Part shown: one piece after another, positions 8,106 through 16,814 of the stretch
How the letters are laid out: the number at the start of each line of letters is the position of its first letter
Position numbering within the stretch: the first letter of the stretch is position 1
Source of the DNA: Chloroflexota bacterium
Lineage (GTDB): Bacteria > Chloroflexota > Anaerolineae > Anaerolineales > Villigracilaceae
NCBI GenBank assembly: GCA_016223135.1
Contig: JACRPQ010000012.1
Location: 1-64,000 of the forward strand
Length of the DNA: 64,000 nucleotides
Direction of reading: 5' to 3'
Position numbers and translations under genes: made by a program
The notes under the pieces: model-generated
Databases searched by the model: none
What the model was told of the DNA's origin: nothing
The model's input: the letters and a program-made list of their open reading frames with translations, nothing else

Positions 8106-8816
8106 CTACTTCTTTCTCGTCGCTGTCGTCAGCGGTGGGAGTTTGTTGCCCTCGCCGCGTTTTGTCACCTCCACCCAGAGCGATGCGGCGAGTTCATAGC
8201 CAATGACGTGATCCTGCGGCTTCATTTGCAGACGCAACGGTCCCTTGAACGGCGCGCAGCTTAGCAGATGGAACGGCGTCCCCGGCACAAGACCCAGTTC
8301 GCCGATGTAGCGCAGTTTATCGAAGTCATGTGTGCGGACGCGGCTGACGATGCAATCGGAGCCAGACGGCACCTCCAACAACGGCACATCATGGACCTCC
8401 GGCATGACCCCCTCTTTGGACGGTATCGGCTCCCCGTGCGGGCAGCGCGTGGGGCGCCCTGCCAACTCGAACATGCGCTCTTCGATCTCTTCGTTGATAC
8501 CCTTTTCAAATGTATCGGCAAGTTCGTGGGCGGTTGCCCAGTCGTAGTTCATCACTTTGACGAGGAACACCTCCGTCAGGCGGTGGCGGCGCAGAGCGGG
8601 CATGGCGATTCTTTCGCCTTCAGGGGTGAGACGCACGCCGCGGTATGGCTCATGGATAAGGTATCCGCTCTTGTGCAGGCGTTTGACCATGGTCGAAATT
8701 GCCTGTGCCGAGGCTTCGACGTGCGAACCCAACAGCGAAAGCGATACTTTCTGATGGTCATGTTGCAGACGGTAGATTTCAGCGGCATAACGCTGCATGG
8801 CAGGACTGACAGACAT
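8106..8816 (-). CDS. DtxR-family metal-dependent repressor 2
   Basis: The 236-residue protein is a second DtxR-type regulator with the same domains as its neighbour: winged helix (residues ~5-65), dimerisation and metal-binding helices (HELADTFEKGINEEIEERM), GRPTRCPHGEPIP, and a C-terminal SH3-like domain ending in a basic tail. It is divergently placed to the ferric ABC transporter genes and is the natural candidate to control them. GGAG precedes the ATG at 8816. The two repressors share fold and order but clearly differ in sequence. Confidence 0.88.
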   Translation of the reverse strand: MSVSPAMQRYAAEIYRLQHDHQKVSLSLLGSHVEASAQAISTMVKRLHKSGYLIHEPYRGVRLTPEGERIAMPALRRHRLTEVFLVKVMNYDWATAHELADTFEKGINEEIEERMFELAGRPTRCPHGEPIPSKEGVMPEVHDVPLLEVPSGSDCIVSRVRTHDFDKLRYIGELGLVPGTPFHLLSCAPFKGPLRLQMKPQDHVIGYELAASLWVEVTKRGEGNKLPPLTTATRKK

Positions 8817-8832
8817 GGAGCTCCATAAATTG

Positions 8833-8846
8833 TACGTATGTACGTA
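8833..8846. promoter_or_regulatory. Candidate operator TACGTA-TG-TACGTA
   Basis: Two copies of the palindromic hexamer TACGTA sit two bases apart, 17 bases upstream of the start of repressor 2. The position and symmetry fit a regulator-binding site, possibly for autoregulation. No consensus is known to me that matches it. Confidence 0.35.
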
Positions 8847-8866
8847 TTCGAAAAATTATGCGTACT

Positions 8867-8884
8867 CGGCGTTCTCTGACGCCG
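8867..8884. repeat. Short stem-loop CGGCGT-N6-ACGCCG, copy 2
   Basis: This has the same stem and flank as the stem-loop at 1677-1694, with loop tctctg. It lies in the divergent region between repressor 2 and the ferric transporter genes. Confidence 0.4.
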
Positions 8885-8923
8885 CGGATGCGTTTTTCAA
8901 TGTGGTTGAAAATTGATTGCAAT

Positions 8924-8946
8924 GTTATATAAGGGAATTTTATAAC
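8924..8946. promoter_or_regulatory. Candidate operator/promoter dyad upstream of ferric transporter
   Basis: A 23-base imperfect dyad (GTTATATAAGGGAATTTTATAAC is 23 long, so only its ends are given: GTTATA at 8924 and TATAAC at 8941) has eight of its nine outer pairs matched. It contains the AT-rich core TATATAAG, which could also be a -10 element. It lies 120 bases before the binding-protein gene and between that gene and a DtxR-type regulator. Confidence 0.3.
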
Positions 8947-9066
8947 AAATATCTAGATTATTCCATTGGTGGTCATTATACTATACGTCACAAATTGCCA
9001 ATAAAACCAGTCGTTTTTATAAGCGTGCAATTTGTCGAAACATCATACCCTTCAAGGAGAACCGTA

Positions 9067-10161
9067 ATGTTCAGTAAGTCAAAACTATTATTTATTTCTC
9101 TCGCGTTGGCGTTGATGGTTAACGCGTGCAGAGGCGGGACGCCGACCGCCGTCAGTGAGGATTCGGCTGTGGCAGAGGGACCAACCTCCAGTTTAAGCCC
9201 CGAAGCGTCTGTTGATGCAGGGGTTGCCGGCAGGCTGGTCGTCTACACGGGGCGTTCGGAACCGCTCATCCAGCCTGTCATCGAGGCGTTCCACGCGAAA
9301 TATCCAAATGTGGAAGTATTGCTCAAGGCGGGGAGTAACAGCGAACTGGCAAACGCGCTCATCGAGGAGCAAGCCAACCCCCAGGCAGATGTGTTCATCA
9401 CGACCGAGTTGTTCACGATTCAGTCGCTGGCGGTGCAGGGCGTTTTTGAGCCGTATCTGCCGAAGGGCGCAGATCTGTTGGCTGGAGGGTTTCGCGGTGC
9501 GGATAACACATGGATTGGTTTGACCCGCCGCGCCCGTGTCATTATGTATAACAAGGATTTGGTTGCGGAGGACGAACTGCCGGACTCCATTTTTGATCTG
9601 ACCGACCCGAAGTGGCGCGGACAGGTTGCCGCGGCTGGTTCGACCAACGGCTCGATGCAGGCGCAGATTGCTGCGATGCGGCAATTAATCGGTGAGGAAG
9701 CGACACAAGAATGGCTGTCTGGTTTGATTGCCAACGAGGTAACGTTCTTCGGCGGTCATACGGATGTCCGCAAGGCGGTTGGAGCGGGCGAGTTCAAACT
9801 GGGGCTGGTCAATCATTATTACTACCATCTGCAACTGGCGGAGGGGAGTAATGTTGGCATCATCTTTCCCGACCAGGGCGAGGGGCAGATTGGCTTGATT
9901 ACGAACACAACCGCAGCAGCGGTGGTGAAGGGGACGAAGAACTTGCCGGCGGCGCAGGCATTCCTTGATTTTCTCGTCTCAGCGGAAGGACAGAAATTGT
10001 TCGCCGAGCAGAATTACGAATATCCGCTTTTGCCTGGCGTGCCGCTGCGGGAGGGCGTTCAGCCGTTGGATGGTTTCCGCCTGGCGGCTGTGGATCTGGT
10101 GAAAGCCTCCCTCGATTTCGATGCGACATTTGACTTGATGGAAAGGGTTGGGCTGCCGTAG
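9067..10161 (+). CDS. fbpA: Ferric iron ABC transporter, substrate-binding lipoprotein
   Basis: The 364-residue protein is a periplasmic-type Fe(III)-binding protein anchored as a lipoprotein: signal LLFISLALALMVNAC with lipid Cys at 21. The mature start has VVYTGRSEPLIQP, typical of the FbpA/FutA family, and NHYYYH near residue 242 supplies the tyrosines that bind ferric iron. AAGGAGAA precedes the ATG at 9067; the frame is open upstream but those residues are not signal-like. It is followed on the same strand by permease and ATPase genes after a 300-base gap. Confidence 0.9.
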   Translation: MFSKSKLLFISLALALMVNACRGGTPTAVSEDSAVAEGPTSSLSPEASVDAGVAGRLVVYTGRSEPLIQPVIEAFHAKYPNVEVLLKAGSNSELANALIEEQANPQADVFITTELFTIQSLAVQGVFEPYLPKGADLLAGGFRGADNTWIGLTRRARVIMYNKDLVAEDELPDSIFDLTDPKWRGQVAAAGSTNGSMQAQIAAMRQLIGEEATQEWLSGLIANEVTFFGGHTDVRKAVGAGEFKLGLVNHYYYHLQLAEGSNVGIIFPDQGEGQIGLITNTTAAAVVKGTKNLPAAQAFLDFLVSAEGQKLFAEQNYEYPLLPGVPLREGVQPLDGFRLAAVDLVKASLDFDATFDLMERVGLP

Positions 10162-10462
10162 AGCTTATCCGCTCATCTGCGTTAATCTGTGTCAATCTTT
10201 TCTCCATTCGCGAGGATTGGTGTGGATGGGCGAACGAAGAGTCTGCTACAATTCAGCCCATGTTTTTTGACACGGATTTACACGGATACGCTGCTAAAAA
10301 TCAAGAACAAGCCCAATAAGCACGGAGATGCAGAGAAGGTCAAAAGGAAAAAATCCGCAACTCTGTGTCTCCGTGGTACCCCATGACTAAAGACTTTGTT
10401 TGAGTTTTGATCGGGTTAGGACTTTGGAAACGACACGCGCAACACCATTGGCTCTTCGTAAT
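10162..10462. repeat. Repeat-rich gap between binding protein and permease genes
   Basis: This stretch holds several hairpin-forming words. CATCTGCGTTAATCTGTG occurs near 10176, TTTACACGGATACG near 10273, and CACGGAGATGCAGAG (10320) pairs imperfectly with CTCTGTGTCTCCGTG (10361). These resemble the repeats between the feoB halves and at 19283. No gene is visible. TACAAT at about 10248 may be a -10 box. Confidence 0.55.
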
Positions 10463-12064
10463 ATGCGAACCATGCCCATCAGCCCGCGGCTGGCATTTGC
10501 CGCAGGGCTGGTGGCGCTTTTTGTGGCAATTCCCCTGCTGTATATTTTCATCCGCGCTATGGGAGCGGAAGCGGAAGCATGGCAGCGATTGCTGCAAACC
10601 CGCCTCTGGAAATTGCTGAGCAACACGCTTCTGCTTGTCGCTGCGGTGACAGGCGGCGCGCTGCTTGTGGGTGTGAGCATGGCATGGTTGACCGAACGCA
10701 CTGACCTGCCGGGTAAGAAGATCTTGCGCTGGATGCTTGCCCTGCCGCTTGCCGTCCCGGCGTATATTGGAGGCGTCGTACACTTGGCGTTACTCCGTCC
10801 GCGCGGCGGGGTCATTCCGCAATTGCTCGAAAGCCTCTTCGGTCAACCTGTGCCGACGCCTACGCCGCTGGGGTTTTGGGGTGCGGTGTTCGTCCTCACG
10901 CTGTTCATGTATCCTTATGTTTATCTTCTTAGCGGTGCGGCGTTTCGCACTTTGCATGCCTCGCTGGAGGAAGCCGCGCGTATCTTCGGGCGCACTCCTC
11001 TGCAGACTTTCTTTCATGTAACCCTGCCCGCGCTTCGTCCCGGACTGATGGCGGGGGCGCTGCTCGTTGCGTTGGATATTCTTGCCGAATACGGAACGGT
11101 TGCCCTGCTCCGCTATGAGACATTTTCCTCGGCGATTTTTGTCCAACTTTCGGGACGCTATGACCGTTCGGCGGCTTCGGTCTTAAGCGGCATTCTCGTC
11201 GCTTTAGCCATTCTCATCCTGTGGGGCGAATTGCGATTGCAGGGACAGGCGCGCTTTACGCAAATGGAAAGCGCCTGGCGTCCGGCGCCTCTGGTGGCGT
11301 TGGGTAAATGGCGTATTCCTGCATTTTTGCTGACGCTGGGTGTGGTTTCGGCGAGTTTGCTTGTGCCGTTTACGGTGTTGTTGATTTGGAGCATCCAGGC
11401 TTTTCTCGATCCGCAGACTATGACGGCATTGTTTCGCACTGGCTCGCAGGGATTTGGTTCCTACGTCTGGAACAGTTTGTGGAGTTCGAGTGCGGCGGCA
11501 GCAATTGCGGTGACGCTGTCGCTGCCTGTGGCGCTGCTGGCGGTGCGGTATCCGAATCGCTTTTCGAGATTCATCTCTCGTTTGTGTCAGGTTGGATACG
11601 CCATCCCCGGCGTGGTTATTGCGCTCAGCCTGGTTTTGTTGGTCAACCGCTTTCTGCCATTCTTATATGCGACACCGTTCGTAGTGGTCATTGCCTATGT
11701 GTTGCGGCATATGCCTCAGGCGGTGAGGGCGAGTGAATCGGCGTTGAATCAACTCTCTCCGTCGCTGGAGGAGGCATCACGCACACTGGGGCGCACGTCG
11801 CTGCAAACGCTGGTTCAGGTTACGCTGCCGTTGATCCTGCCTGGTCTGCTGGCGGGAGGCTCGCTGGTATTTCTCACCTCCCTCAAAGAATTGCCTGCTA
11901 CACTGTTACTTCGCCCCGCAGGCTTTGATACACTTGCCGTCCGCGTGTGGGTGTGGGCAGGCGAAGGGTTTTACTATCAAGCCGCGCCCGCCGCGCTGCT
12001 GCTGGTGCTTGTCTCGGCGCTGCCGTTATCTTTCCTCTTGCGCAGGGAGCAAATCTTCAAATGA
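10463..12064 (+). CDS. fbpB: Ferric iron ABC transporter permease (two fused permease units)
   Basis: The 533-residue membrane protein contains two ABC permease domains in tandem, about 12 helices in total. Each has an EAA loop: EEAARIFGRTPLQTFFHVTLPALRPG (only in part here, residues ~185-210) and a second one near 450 with EEASRTLGRTSLQTL. This duplicated layout is typical of FbpB/FutB ferric permeases. The frame is open to 10400; ATG 10463 is chosen as the first ATG before the hydrophobic start, though no SD is evident. The stop overlaps the ATPase start (ATGA). Confidence 0.9.
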   Translation: MRTMPISPRLAFAAGLVALFVAIPLLYIFIRAMGAEAEAWQRLLQTRLWKLLSNTLLLVAAVTGGALLVGVSMAWLTERTDLPGKKILRWMLALPLAVPAYIGGVVHLALLRPRGGVIPQLLESLFGQPVPTPTPLGFWGAVFVLTLFMYPYVYLLSGAAFRTLHASLEEAARIFGRTPLQTFFHVTLPALRPGLMAGALLVALDILAEYGTVALLRYETFSSAIFVQLSGRYDRSAASVLSGILVALAILILWGELRLQGQARFTQMESAWRPAPLVALGKWRIPAFLLTLGVVSASLLVPFTVLLIWSIQAFLDPQTMTALFRTGSQGFGSYVWNSLWSSSAAAAIAVTLSLPVALLAVRYPNRFSRFISRLCQVGYAIPGVVIALSLVLLVNRFLPFLYATPFVVVIAYVLRHMPQAVRASESALNQLSPSLEEASRTLGRTSLQTLVQVTLPLILPGLLAGGSLVFLTSLKELPATLLLRPAGFDTLAVRVWVWAGEGFYYQAAPAALLLVLVSALPLSFLLRREQIFK

Positions 12065-13101
12065 CAACTTTGGAAGTACGCCATCTCATCAAAAAATTTA
12101 ACGGTTCGGAGCGTTCCGCCGTGAACGATATTTCCTTCGAGTTGGGCGCAGATGAAATCCTTGCCCTCGTCGGTCCGAGCGGATGCGGCAAGACGACGAC
12201 GTTGCGTCTCATCGCCGGGCTCGAACGCCCTGATTCGGGACTCATCCGCCTGAACGACCGCGTCGTTGCCTCCGACTCGGTTTTTGTCCCGCCTGAACAG
12301 CGCGGCGTGGGAATGGTGTTTCAAGATCATGCCCTGTTCCCGCATCTGACCGTTTTCGAAAACGTTGCCTTTGGCTTGCGGGGAAAGAAACCGGCTGAGA
12401 TCAAAACCATCGTCGAAGAAATGCTTCGCCTTGTTGGTTTGGCGGCGCTGTCGAAACGATATCCGCATGAATTGTCCGGCGGTGAACGTCAGCGCGTGGC
12501 ATTGGCGCGGGCGTTGGCGCCGCGTCCCGTTTTGTTGTTGATGGATGAACCGTTCAGTAGTCTCGACGCCGATTTGCGGGCGGAGGTCCGCGAGCATGTG
12601 CGCGGAATCCTCAAGTCTATGCAGGCTACGGTCATCTTCGTGACCCACGACCAGGAAGAGGCATTGTTTATGGGCGACCGCCTTGCCGTGTTGAACAAAG
12701 GCGAACTGGAGCAGATTGGCACGCCCGAGGAAATCTTCCACGAATCGAATACGCGCTTCGTGGCAAAATTCATGGGCGACAGCGATTTTCTGAAGGGCAG
12801 GGTTGTTGCGGGCGGAATCCAAACCGAGATTGGGTTGCTAAACCAGGTTGTTGACCTGCCCGTTTCGACGCCCGTTGAAATTGCCGTCCGCGCCGACGAC
12901 ATTGACTTTGAAATTGATGGAAGCGGCAACAGCCTGATAGTGGGACGCTTCTTTCGAGGCGCGTTCAATCTTTATCGTCTGCGCCTGAATTCAGGGCAAA
13001 TCCTGCACGCCTTCACCGATCACACGAAAATTTTGCCAGTGGGCACGCGTGTGCGGGCGCAGGTGGTTGCCGAACATCCGTTGACGGTGTTTTCGGAATA
13101 G
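12061..13101 (+). CDS. fbpC: Ferric iron ABC transporter ATPase
   Basis: The 346-residue protein is an ABC ATPase of the Fe/sulfate/polyamine subgroup. It shows Walker A GPSGCGKT at 38-45, a Q-loop in VGMVFQDHALFPHLTV, the signature LSGGERQRVALARAL near 139, Walker B LLLMDEPFSSLD, the H-loop VTHDQEEAL, and a C-terminal TOBE-like domain. The start codon overlaps the permease stop by four bases, so translation is coupled. It powers ferric iron import with the two genes before it. Confidence 0.92.
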   Translation: MTTLEVRHLIKKFNGSERSAVNDISFELGADEILALVGPSGCGKTTTLRLIAGLERPDSGLIRLNDRVVASDSVFVPPEQRGVGMVFQDHALFPHLTVFENVAFGLRGKKPAEIKTIVEEMLRLVGLAALSKRYPHELSGGERQRVALARALAPRPVLLLMDEPFSSLDADLRAEVREHVRGILKSMQATVIFVTHDQEEALFMGDRLAVLNKGELEQIGTPEEIFHESNTRFVAKFMGDSDFLKGRVVAGGIQTEIGLLNQVVDLPVSTPVEIAVRADDIDFEIDGSGNSLIVGRFFRGAFNLYRLRLNSGQILHAFTDHTKILPVGTRVRAQVVAEHPLTVFSE

Positions 13102-13225
13102 TCACAGCCCAAGAGGTTGTGTAATTTCCATGTCAAGAAGCGGAGTATGCGGGGAGGCTGAAAAATCTTTCTTAGTCCAACGCTTGACGATTCGAACTCA
13201 CTAATAATCACCTTTGGAGGATTAC

Positions 13226-14050
13226 ATGCTGTCAAGTTACCTGCTTTCTCTTCGTGAGGGGATTGAAGCCGCGTTAATCATTGGCATTTTATTGGGCGCC
13301 GTACGTCTCATCAAGCGCCCCGACCTTCTCTCCGCCGTTTGGTTTGGCGCGTTGAGTGCGATCATCCTCAGCATCCTGAGCGCCGTCCTATTGACATCGC
13401 TGGGTCTTGAGTTGGAAGGCACAGCCGAAGTCATTTTTGAAGGCTTCACCATGTTGATCGCCGCCGCTTTGTTGACCTGGATGATTTTTTGGATGAGCGG
13501 ATACTCGCTCACCTTGAAAGCCGCTCTCGAAACCGATATTCAGCGCGCCTCGCACTTTGGCGGACGCGCCATCTTCCTGGTTGCTTTTATCGCCGTCTTG
13601 CGCGAAGGCATCGAACTGGCGCTCTTCCTGACCGCCTCGGCATTCGTCGCCGGTTCCTTCCAAACCCTGCTTGGCGCTGTTCTTGGGTTGGGGACGGCAG
13701 TTTTACTAGGCTGGTCCCTTTTTGCCAGCACAATCCGTCTTGACCTGCGCCGTTTCTTCCAAGTGACCAGTATCCTGCTGATTCTCTTTGCGGCAGGGTT
13801 GTTCGCTCACGGAGTTCATGAATTTATCGAGATCGGCTGGCTGCCAGCCATCGTGGAAAATGTCTGGGATACCAGTTTCATTCTCAGCAAGGAATCGGTG
13901 GCGGGACAATTGATGGGCGCTCTGTTTGGTTACAACCCATCCCCCGATCTGACCGAAGTCATCGCATATATCGCCTACTTTGTCGCCATCGGCATTGGGC
14001 TGCAGTGGTCGAGCCAAAGACCGCAAAAAACAGCACAAGCAAACGCATAA
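13226..14050 (+). CDS. FTR1-family iron permease
   Basis: This 274-residue, seven-helix protein has the two REGIE iron-binding motifs of the FTR1/EfeU family, LREGIEAAL at 9-17 and LREGIELALF near 127. These proteins move iron across the membrane; bacterial EfeU usually works with EfeO and EfeB, but neither is present here. GGAGG lies eight bases before ATG 13226. It closes the ferric block, 124 bases after the ATPase gene, and a 104 bp repeat follows at once. Confidence 0.9.
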   Translation: MLSSYLLSLREGIEAALIIGILLGAVRLIKRPDLLSAVWFGALSAIILSILSAVLLTSLGLELEGTAEVIFEGFTMLIAAALLTWMIFWMSGYSLTLKAALETDIQRASHFGGRAIFLVAFIAVLREGIELALFLTASAFVAGSFQTLLGAVLGLGTAVLLGWSLFASTIRLDLRRFFQVTSILLILFAAGLFAHGVHEFIEIGWLPAIVENVWDTSFILSKESVAGQLMGALFGYNPSPDLTEVIAYIAYFVAIGIGLQWSSQRPQKTAQANA

Positions 14051-14052
14051 TT

Positions 14053-14156
14053 AACCTGAATTCGGGATAAGGCTTTTGAATCGTCCCGAAGGCTTTTGAC
14101 GCAGCGGGTTTGAGAGCAGAATCAGCCTTCGGGACGCTTATCCCGAACTGACGTTA
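14053..14156 (+). repeat. 104 bp palindromic repeat, copy B1, just after the FTR1 stop
   Basis: The element starts AACCTGAATTCGGGATAAG and ends CTTATCCCGAACTGACGTTA. Inside, CGTCCCGAAGGCTTTTGA is partly matched by GCCTTCGGGACG, giving nested palindromes. A nearly identical copy lies inverted at 60492-60595. Both follow a gene stop within a few bases and point the same way relative to that gene, so they may end or protect transcripts. Confidence 0.75.
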
Positions 14157-14495
14157 ATTAGTAGTCAAGATTTATACGTCATCAACGTTCTCTAATTGAT
14201 CACCAGCCTGCGCGTTAGAGAACGCGCTCTGCGCAAGGTTTTGCGTAAGTCCTGAAACCGTTTGAACCACTGAGATACAGAAAAAGCATTCCATAACACT
14301 GTGCCTCAGTGGTTCAAATCAATCTTCCTGCCGTGAGCAAGAGAGGGGAAAATGCTCACCAATTCCTAGTAAAATTCTACGCAAATCTACATTGTCTTAC
14401 CGAAAATTCCGTCTAAAATTACCTAAAAACGAGGCGAGGGCGCAATTTTCGCCCTTGTCTTTCTTAACTCTTTGTGCTCCTTCGTGGTGAAAACA
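14157..14495. repeat. Non-coding gap with inverted repeats before the PucC-type gene
   Basis: GTTCTCTAA near 14185 is inverted as TTAGAGAAC near 14214. TTTGAACCACTGAG (about 14258) pairs with CTCAGTGGTTCAAA (about 14306), another 60-70 bp hairpin of the class seen elsewhere. Just before the gene, CTTTGTGCTCCTTCGTGGTG matches the ACAAAGG-type repeats. No ORF worth calling was seen. Confidence 0.55.
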
Positions 14496-15815
14496 ATGCT
14501 CCTCAAACGCCTCCAACTCGCCCTCATCCACACCGCCGTCGCCATGACGCTCGTTCCCATCAACAGCACCCTCAACCGCGTCATGATCTTCGACCTCGGC
14601 GTCTCCAAAACCCTTTTCACCCTGCTCGCCATCTTCCCCTACCTGCTTTCGCCCATTCAGGTTGCCATCGGTTCCTTCTCGGACCGTCACCCTATCCTCG
14701 GCTACCGACGCACACCTTACATTCTCGCGGGTCTTCTTCTATGCGTTATCGGCGTTGCCGTCTCGCCGCAGATTGCCATGCTCATCAGCCAAAACTTCAC
14801 GCTCGGAATCATCGCGGGCATCCTTGCCTTTGGCGCATGGGGGATGGGTTACAACCTCTCCGCTGTCTCCTACCTTTCCCTTGCCTCCGAACTCTCCGGC
14901 GAAAAGGGACGCGGCAAAACCATTGCCACCATGTTCACGCTTATGGTCATTGGTCTGATTGCGACGGGCATCACGCTCAGCCGCCTCGTCCCGGCATTCG
15001 ATCCTGCCACCCTCCAACGCGCCTTCCTCATCGTCGCCGCTTCTGCCCTGACCTTGGGACTGCTCGGTCTCTTCAGGCTTGAGCCATACGTCAGCCTTTC
15101 TGCCTCAAGCGGGAAGGAGGGACAGAGGGGGGCTGAAACATACACCGTCAAACAGATGACCGCCGCCATCACCGAAAACCGCGTGGCGAAAATCTTCTTC
15201 ATCTACCTGCTTTTGCTGCTCGCCGCCATCCTCGGGCAGGACGTGCTGCTTGAACCCTTCGCCGCTCAAGCCTTCGGCATGACGCTCGAACAGACCTCGC
15301 GCATTGTCTCCATCACCAACACATTCACGTTGATTGCCTTCATTGTGGCAGGCATGCTTGACGGGCGTGTTAAAAAGAAATACATTGCCCAATCGGGCAA
15401 TCTTGGCGCACTGTTCGGTTTTCTCACCATCGTCCTCAGCGGACTGACCGCCAGCACAACCGCCTTTTACCTCGGCATCACTCTGCTGGGGTTTGGCATT
15501 GGCATCTCCACAATCGCCAACCTCTCGCTTATGTTCGACCTGACCGTGCCGGAGAAAGTCGGTCTCTACATCGGCGCATGGGGTTTCTCGAACGGGCTCT
15601 CGCGCCTGGTCGGTCTGCTCATGGCAGGCGTGGTGGCAGACGTGGCGACGGCGCTCACCGGCGACCCTCTGCACGGTTACCTTGTCGTCTTTGGCATCGA
15701 AGCGCTGATGTTGTTGACGGCGGCAATCATGCTTTACCGCATTGACGTTGCCGCCTTTCAGAAACAGGCGCACGAGCCCTCCTTTACCGACAAGGTTGCA
15801 GTGGTGGCAGATTGA
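14496..15815 (+). CDS. PucC/BCD-type MFS transporter
   Basis: The 439-residue protein has 12 predicted helices and the start of the PucC (bacteriochlorophyll delivery) branch of the major facilitator superfamily: LIHTAVAMTLVPINSTLNRVMI, SDRHPILGYRRTPYIL, and GAWGMGYNL. In phototrophs PucC helps assemble light-harvesting complexes, but no photosynthesis gene is seen in this window, and related carriers occur in non-phototrophs. The substrate is unknown. ATG 14496 is preferred over the TTG-type upstream start, as it begins the conserved region. Confidence 0.8.
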   Translation: MLLKRLQLALIHTAVAMTLVPINSTLNRVMIFDLGVSKTLFTLLAIFPYLLSPIQVAIGSFSDRHPILGYRRTPYILAGLLLCVIGVAVSPQIAMLISQNFTLGIIAGILAFGAWGMGYNLSAVSYLSLASELSGEKGRGKTIATMFTLMVIGLIATGITLSRLVPAFDPATLQRAFLIVAASALTLGLLGLFRLEPYVSLSASSGKEGQRGAETYTVKQMTAAITENRVAKIFFIYLLLLLAAILGQDVLLEPFAAQAFGMTLEQTSRIVSITNTFTLIAFIVAGMLDGRVKKKYIAQSGNLGALFGFLTIVLSGLTASTTAFYLGITLLGFGIGISTIANLSLMFDLTVPEKVGLYIGAWGFSNGLSRLVGLLMAGVVADVATALTGDPLHGYLVVFGIEALMLLTAAIMLYRIDVAAFQKQAHEPSFTDKVAVVAD

Positions 15816-15907
15816 ACATGTATCGCGCGAGAGGCGCCTTCTTGCGCTGATGATGGACGCTGGAAAATCAGGGACATTAGAGAACATCCATTACACAAAG
15901 GACTCAC

Positions 15908-16534
15908 ATGACCGACGAATGGCTTACCCTCAGCGACGCGGCAAAATTGCTCGGTGTGCATCCGAGCACCGTGCGGCTTTGGTCGGATAAGGGTGCGCTC
16001 CCCGTCCACAAGACGCAGGGCGGACACCGCCGCTACAAGCGCAGTGAAATCCTCCTTTGGGCAGAGACCAATTCGAGGTCCAGAGAAGAAGCGCTTCAAC
16101 CCGAAGGCATGATGAACGAAGCGGTGAAAAACGTCCGCATGCACATTTCAGAGGGGCGTCTGCAAGAGGAAGTCTGGTATCAAAAATTGGATGAGGAGGC
16201 GCGTTCTCAATATCGCCTGAGCGCGCGTTCGCTATTTCAGGGATTGATGACCTACATTTCCACAGATGGACAGGAAGCCGCGCAGGAAGCATACGCCATC
16301 GGCTACGAATACGCCTCGCGCGCCCGCCGCTATAACCTGAGTTACGTGGATGCGGCGAAGGCGTTCCTGTTCTTTCGCGATGCGCTGGTCGAGGCGGTCA
16401 TCAAAGTGTATAGCGAGACCAATGTCCCCATCAAACGCGCCGCGGAGATGTACACCAAAATCCATACCTTTACCGACGAGATTCTCATCAGCCTGCTCGA
16501 TACCTATCGCAAACTGGAAAGCGCCAATCATTGA
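15908..16534 (+). CDS. MerR-type HTH protein with helical C-terminal domain
   Basis: The 208-residue protein begins with a MerR/excisionase-type DNA-binding domain (WLTLSDAAKLLGVHPSTVRLWSDKG, GGHRRYKRSEIL, residues ~4-52). The rest is an all-helical domain of about 130 residues. It resembles, in general layout, the N-terminal sensor domains of RsbR-like proteins, but I cannot name it with certainty. AAAGGA lies before the ATG. Two small membrane-protein genes follow on the same strand and might be its targets. Confidence 0.75.
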   Translation: MTDEWLTLSDAAKLLGVHPSTVRLWSDKGALPVHKTQGGHRRYKRSEILLWAETNSRSREEALQPEGMMNEAVKNVRMHISEGRLQEEVWYQKLDEEARSQYRLSARSLFQGLMTYISTDGQEAAQEAYAIGYEYASRARRYNLSYVDAAKAFLFFRDALVEAVIKVYSETNVPIKRAAEMYTKIHTFTDEILISLLDTYRKLESANH

Positions 16535-16566
16535 GATGGAAATTTCCTTTTGGCTGGCAGCGTATC

Positions 16567-16710
16567 ATGTCTGAACCCAAACGATCCAAACGTTTCAAAC
16601 CGGGCGCCATGATGGACAGGCTTGTCCCTGTTGTGCTGGCTCTGCTGGCGCTGGCTCTCGCGGCTGTGATTGTCATCCTTATCCTGTCATTGCTGGGAAT
16701 GATTCCTTGA
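16567..16710 (+). CDS. Small single-span membrane protein
   Basis: A 47-residue ORF starts MSEPKRSKRFKPGAMMDRL and continues as one hydrophobic helix rich in Leu, Ala and Val, ending LLGMIP. The basic N-terminus followed by one helix suggests an inner-membrane protein with its N-terminus inside. It lies 32 bases after the HTH gene and before a seven-helix protein. There is no strong SD, so translation is plausible but unproven. Confidence 0.5.
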   Translation: MSEPKRSKRFKPGAMMDRLVPVVLALLALALAAVIVILILSLLGMIP

Positions 16711-16814
16711 ATTCGCGGGCAGCCCGCGCGCTGCTTTTGTTCTTGTTGGCAAAGAATTGATTCCCAGAAAAGTCAGATACGTCGAACATCCAATTCCAAG
16801 CAAAGGAGTCGTCC

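Noticed and set aside
10259-10318. Tiny ORF after a TACAAT box
   Set aside because: It encodes only translated ACACGGAT-type repeats.
13180-13213. tRNA-like words (GATTCGAACTC)
   Set aside because: No acceptor stem, anticodon arm or CCA partner can be formed around it.
14496-15815. Evidence for phototrophy from the PucC-type gene
   Set aside because: PucC-like carriers occur without photosynthesis and no bacteriochlorophyll or reaction-centre gene is in the window.
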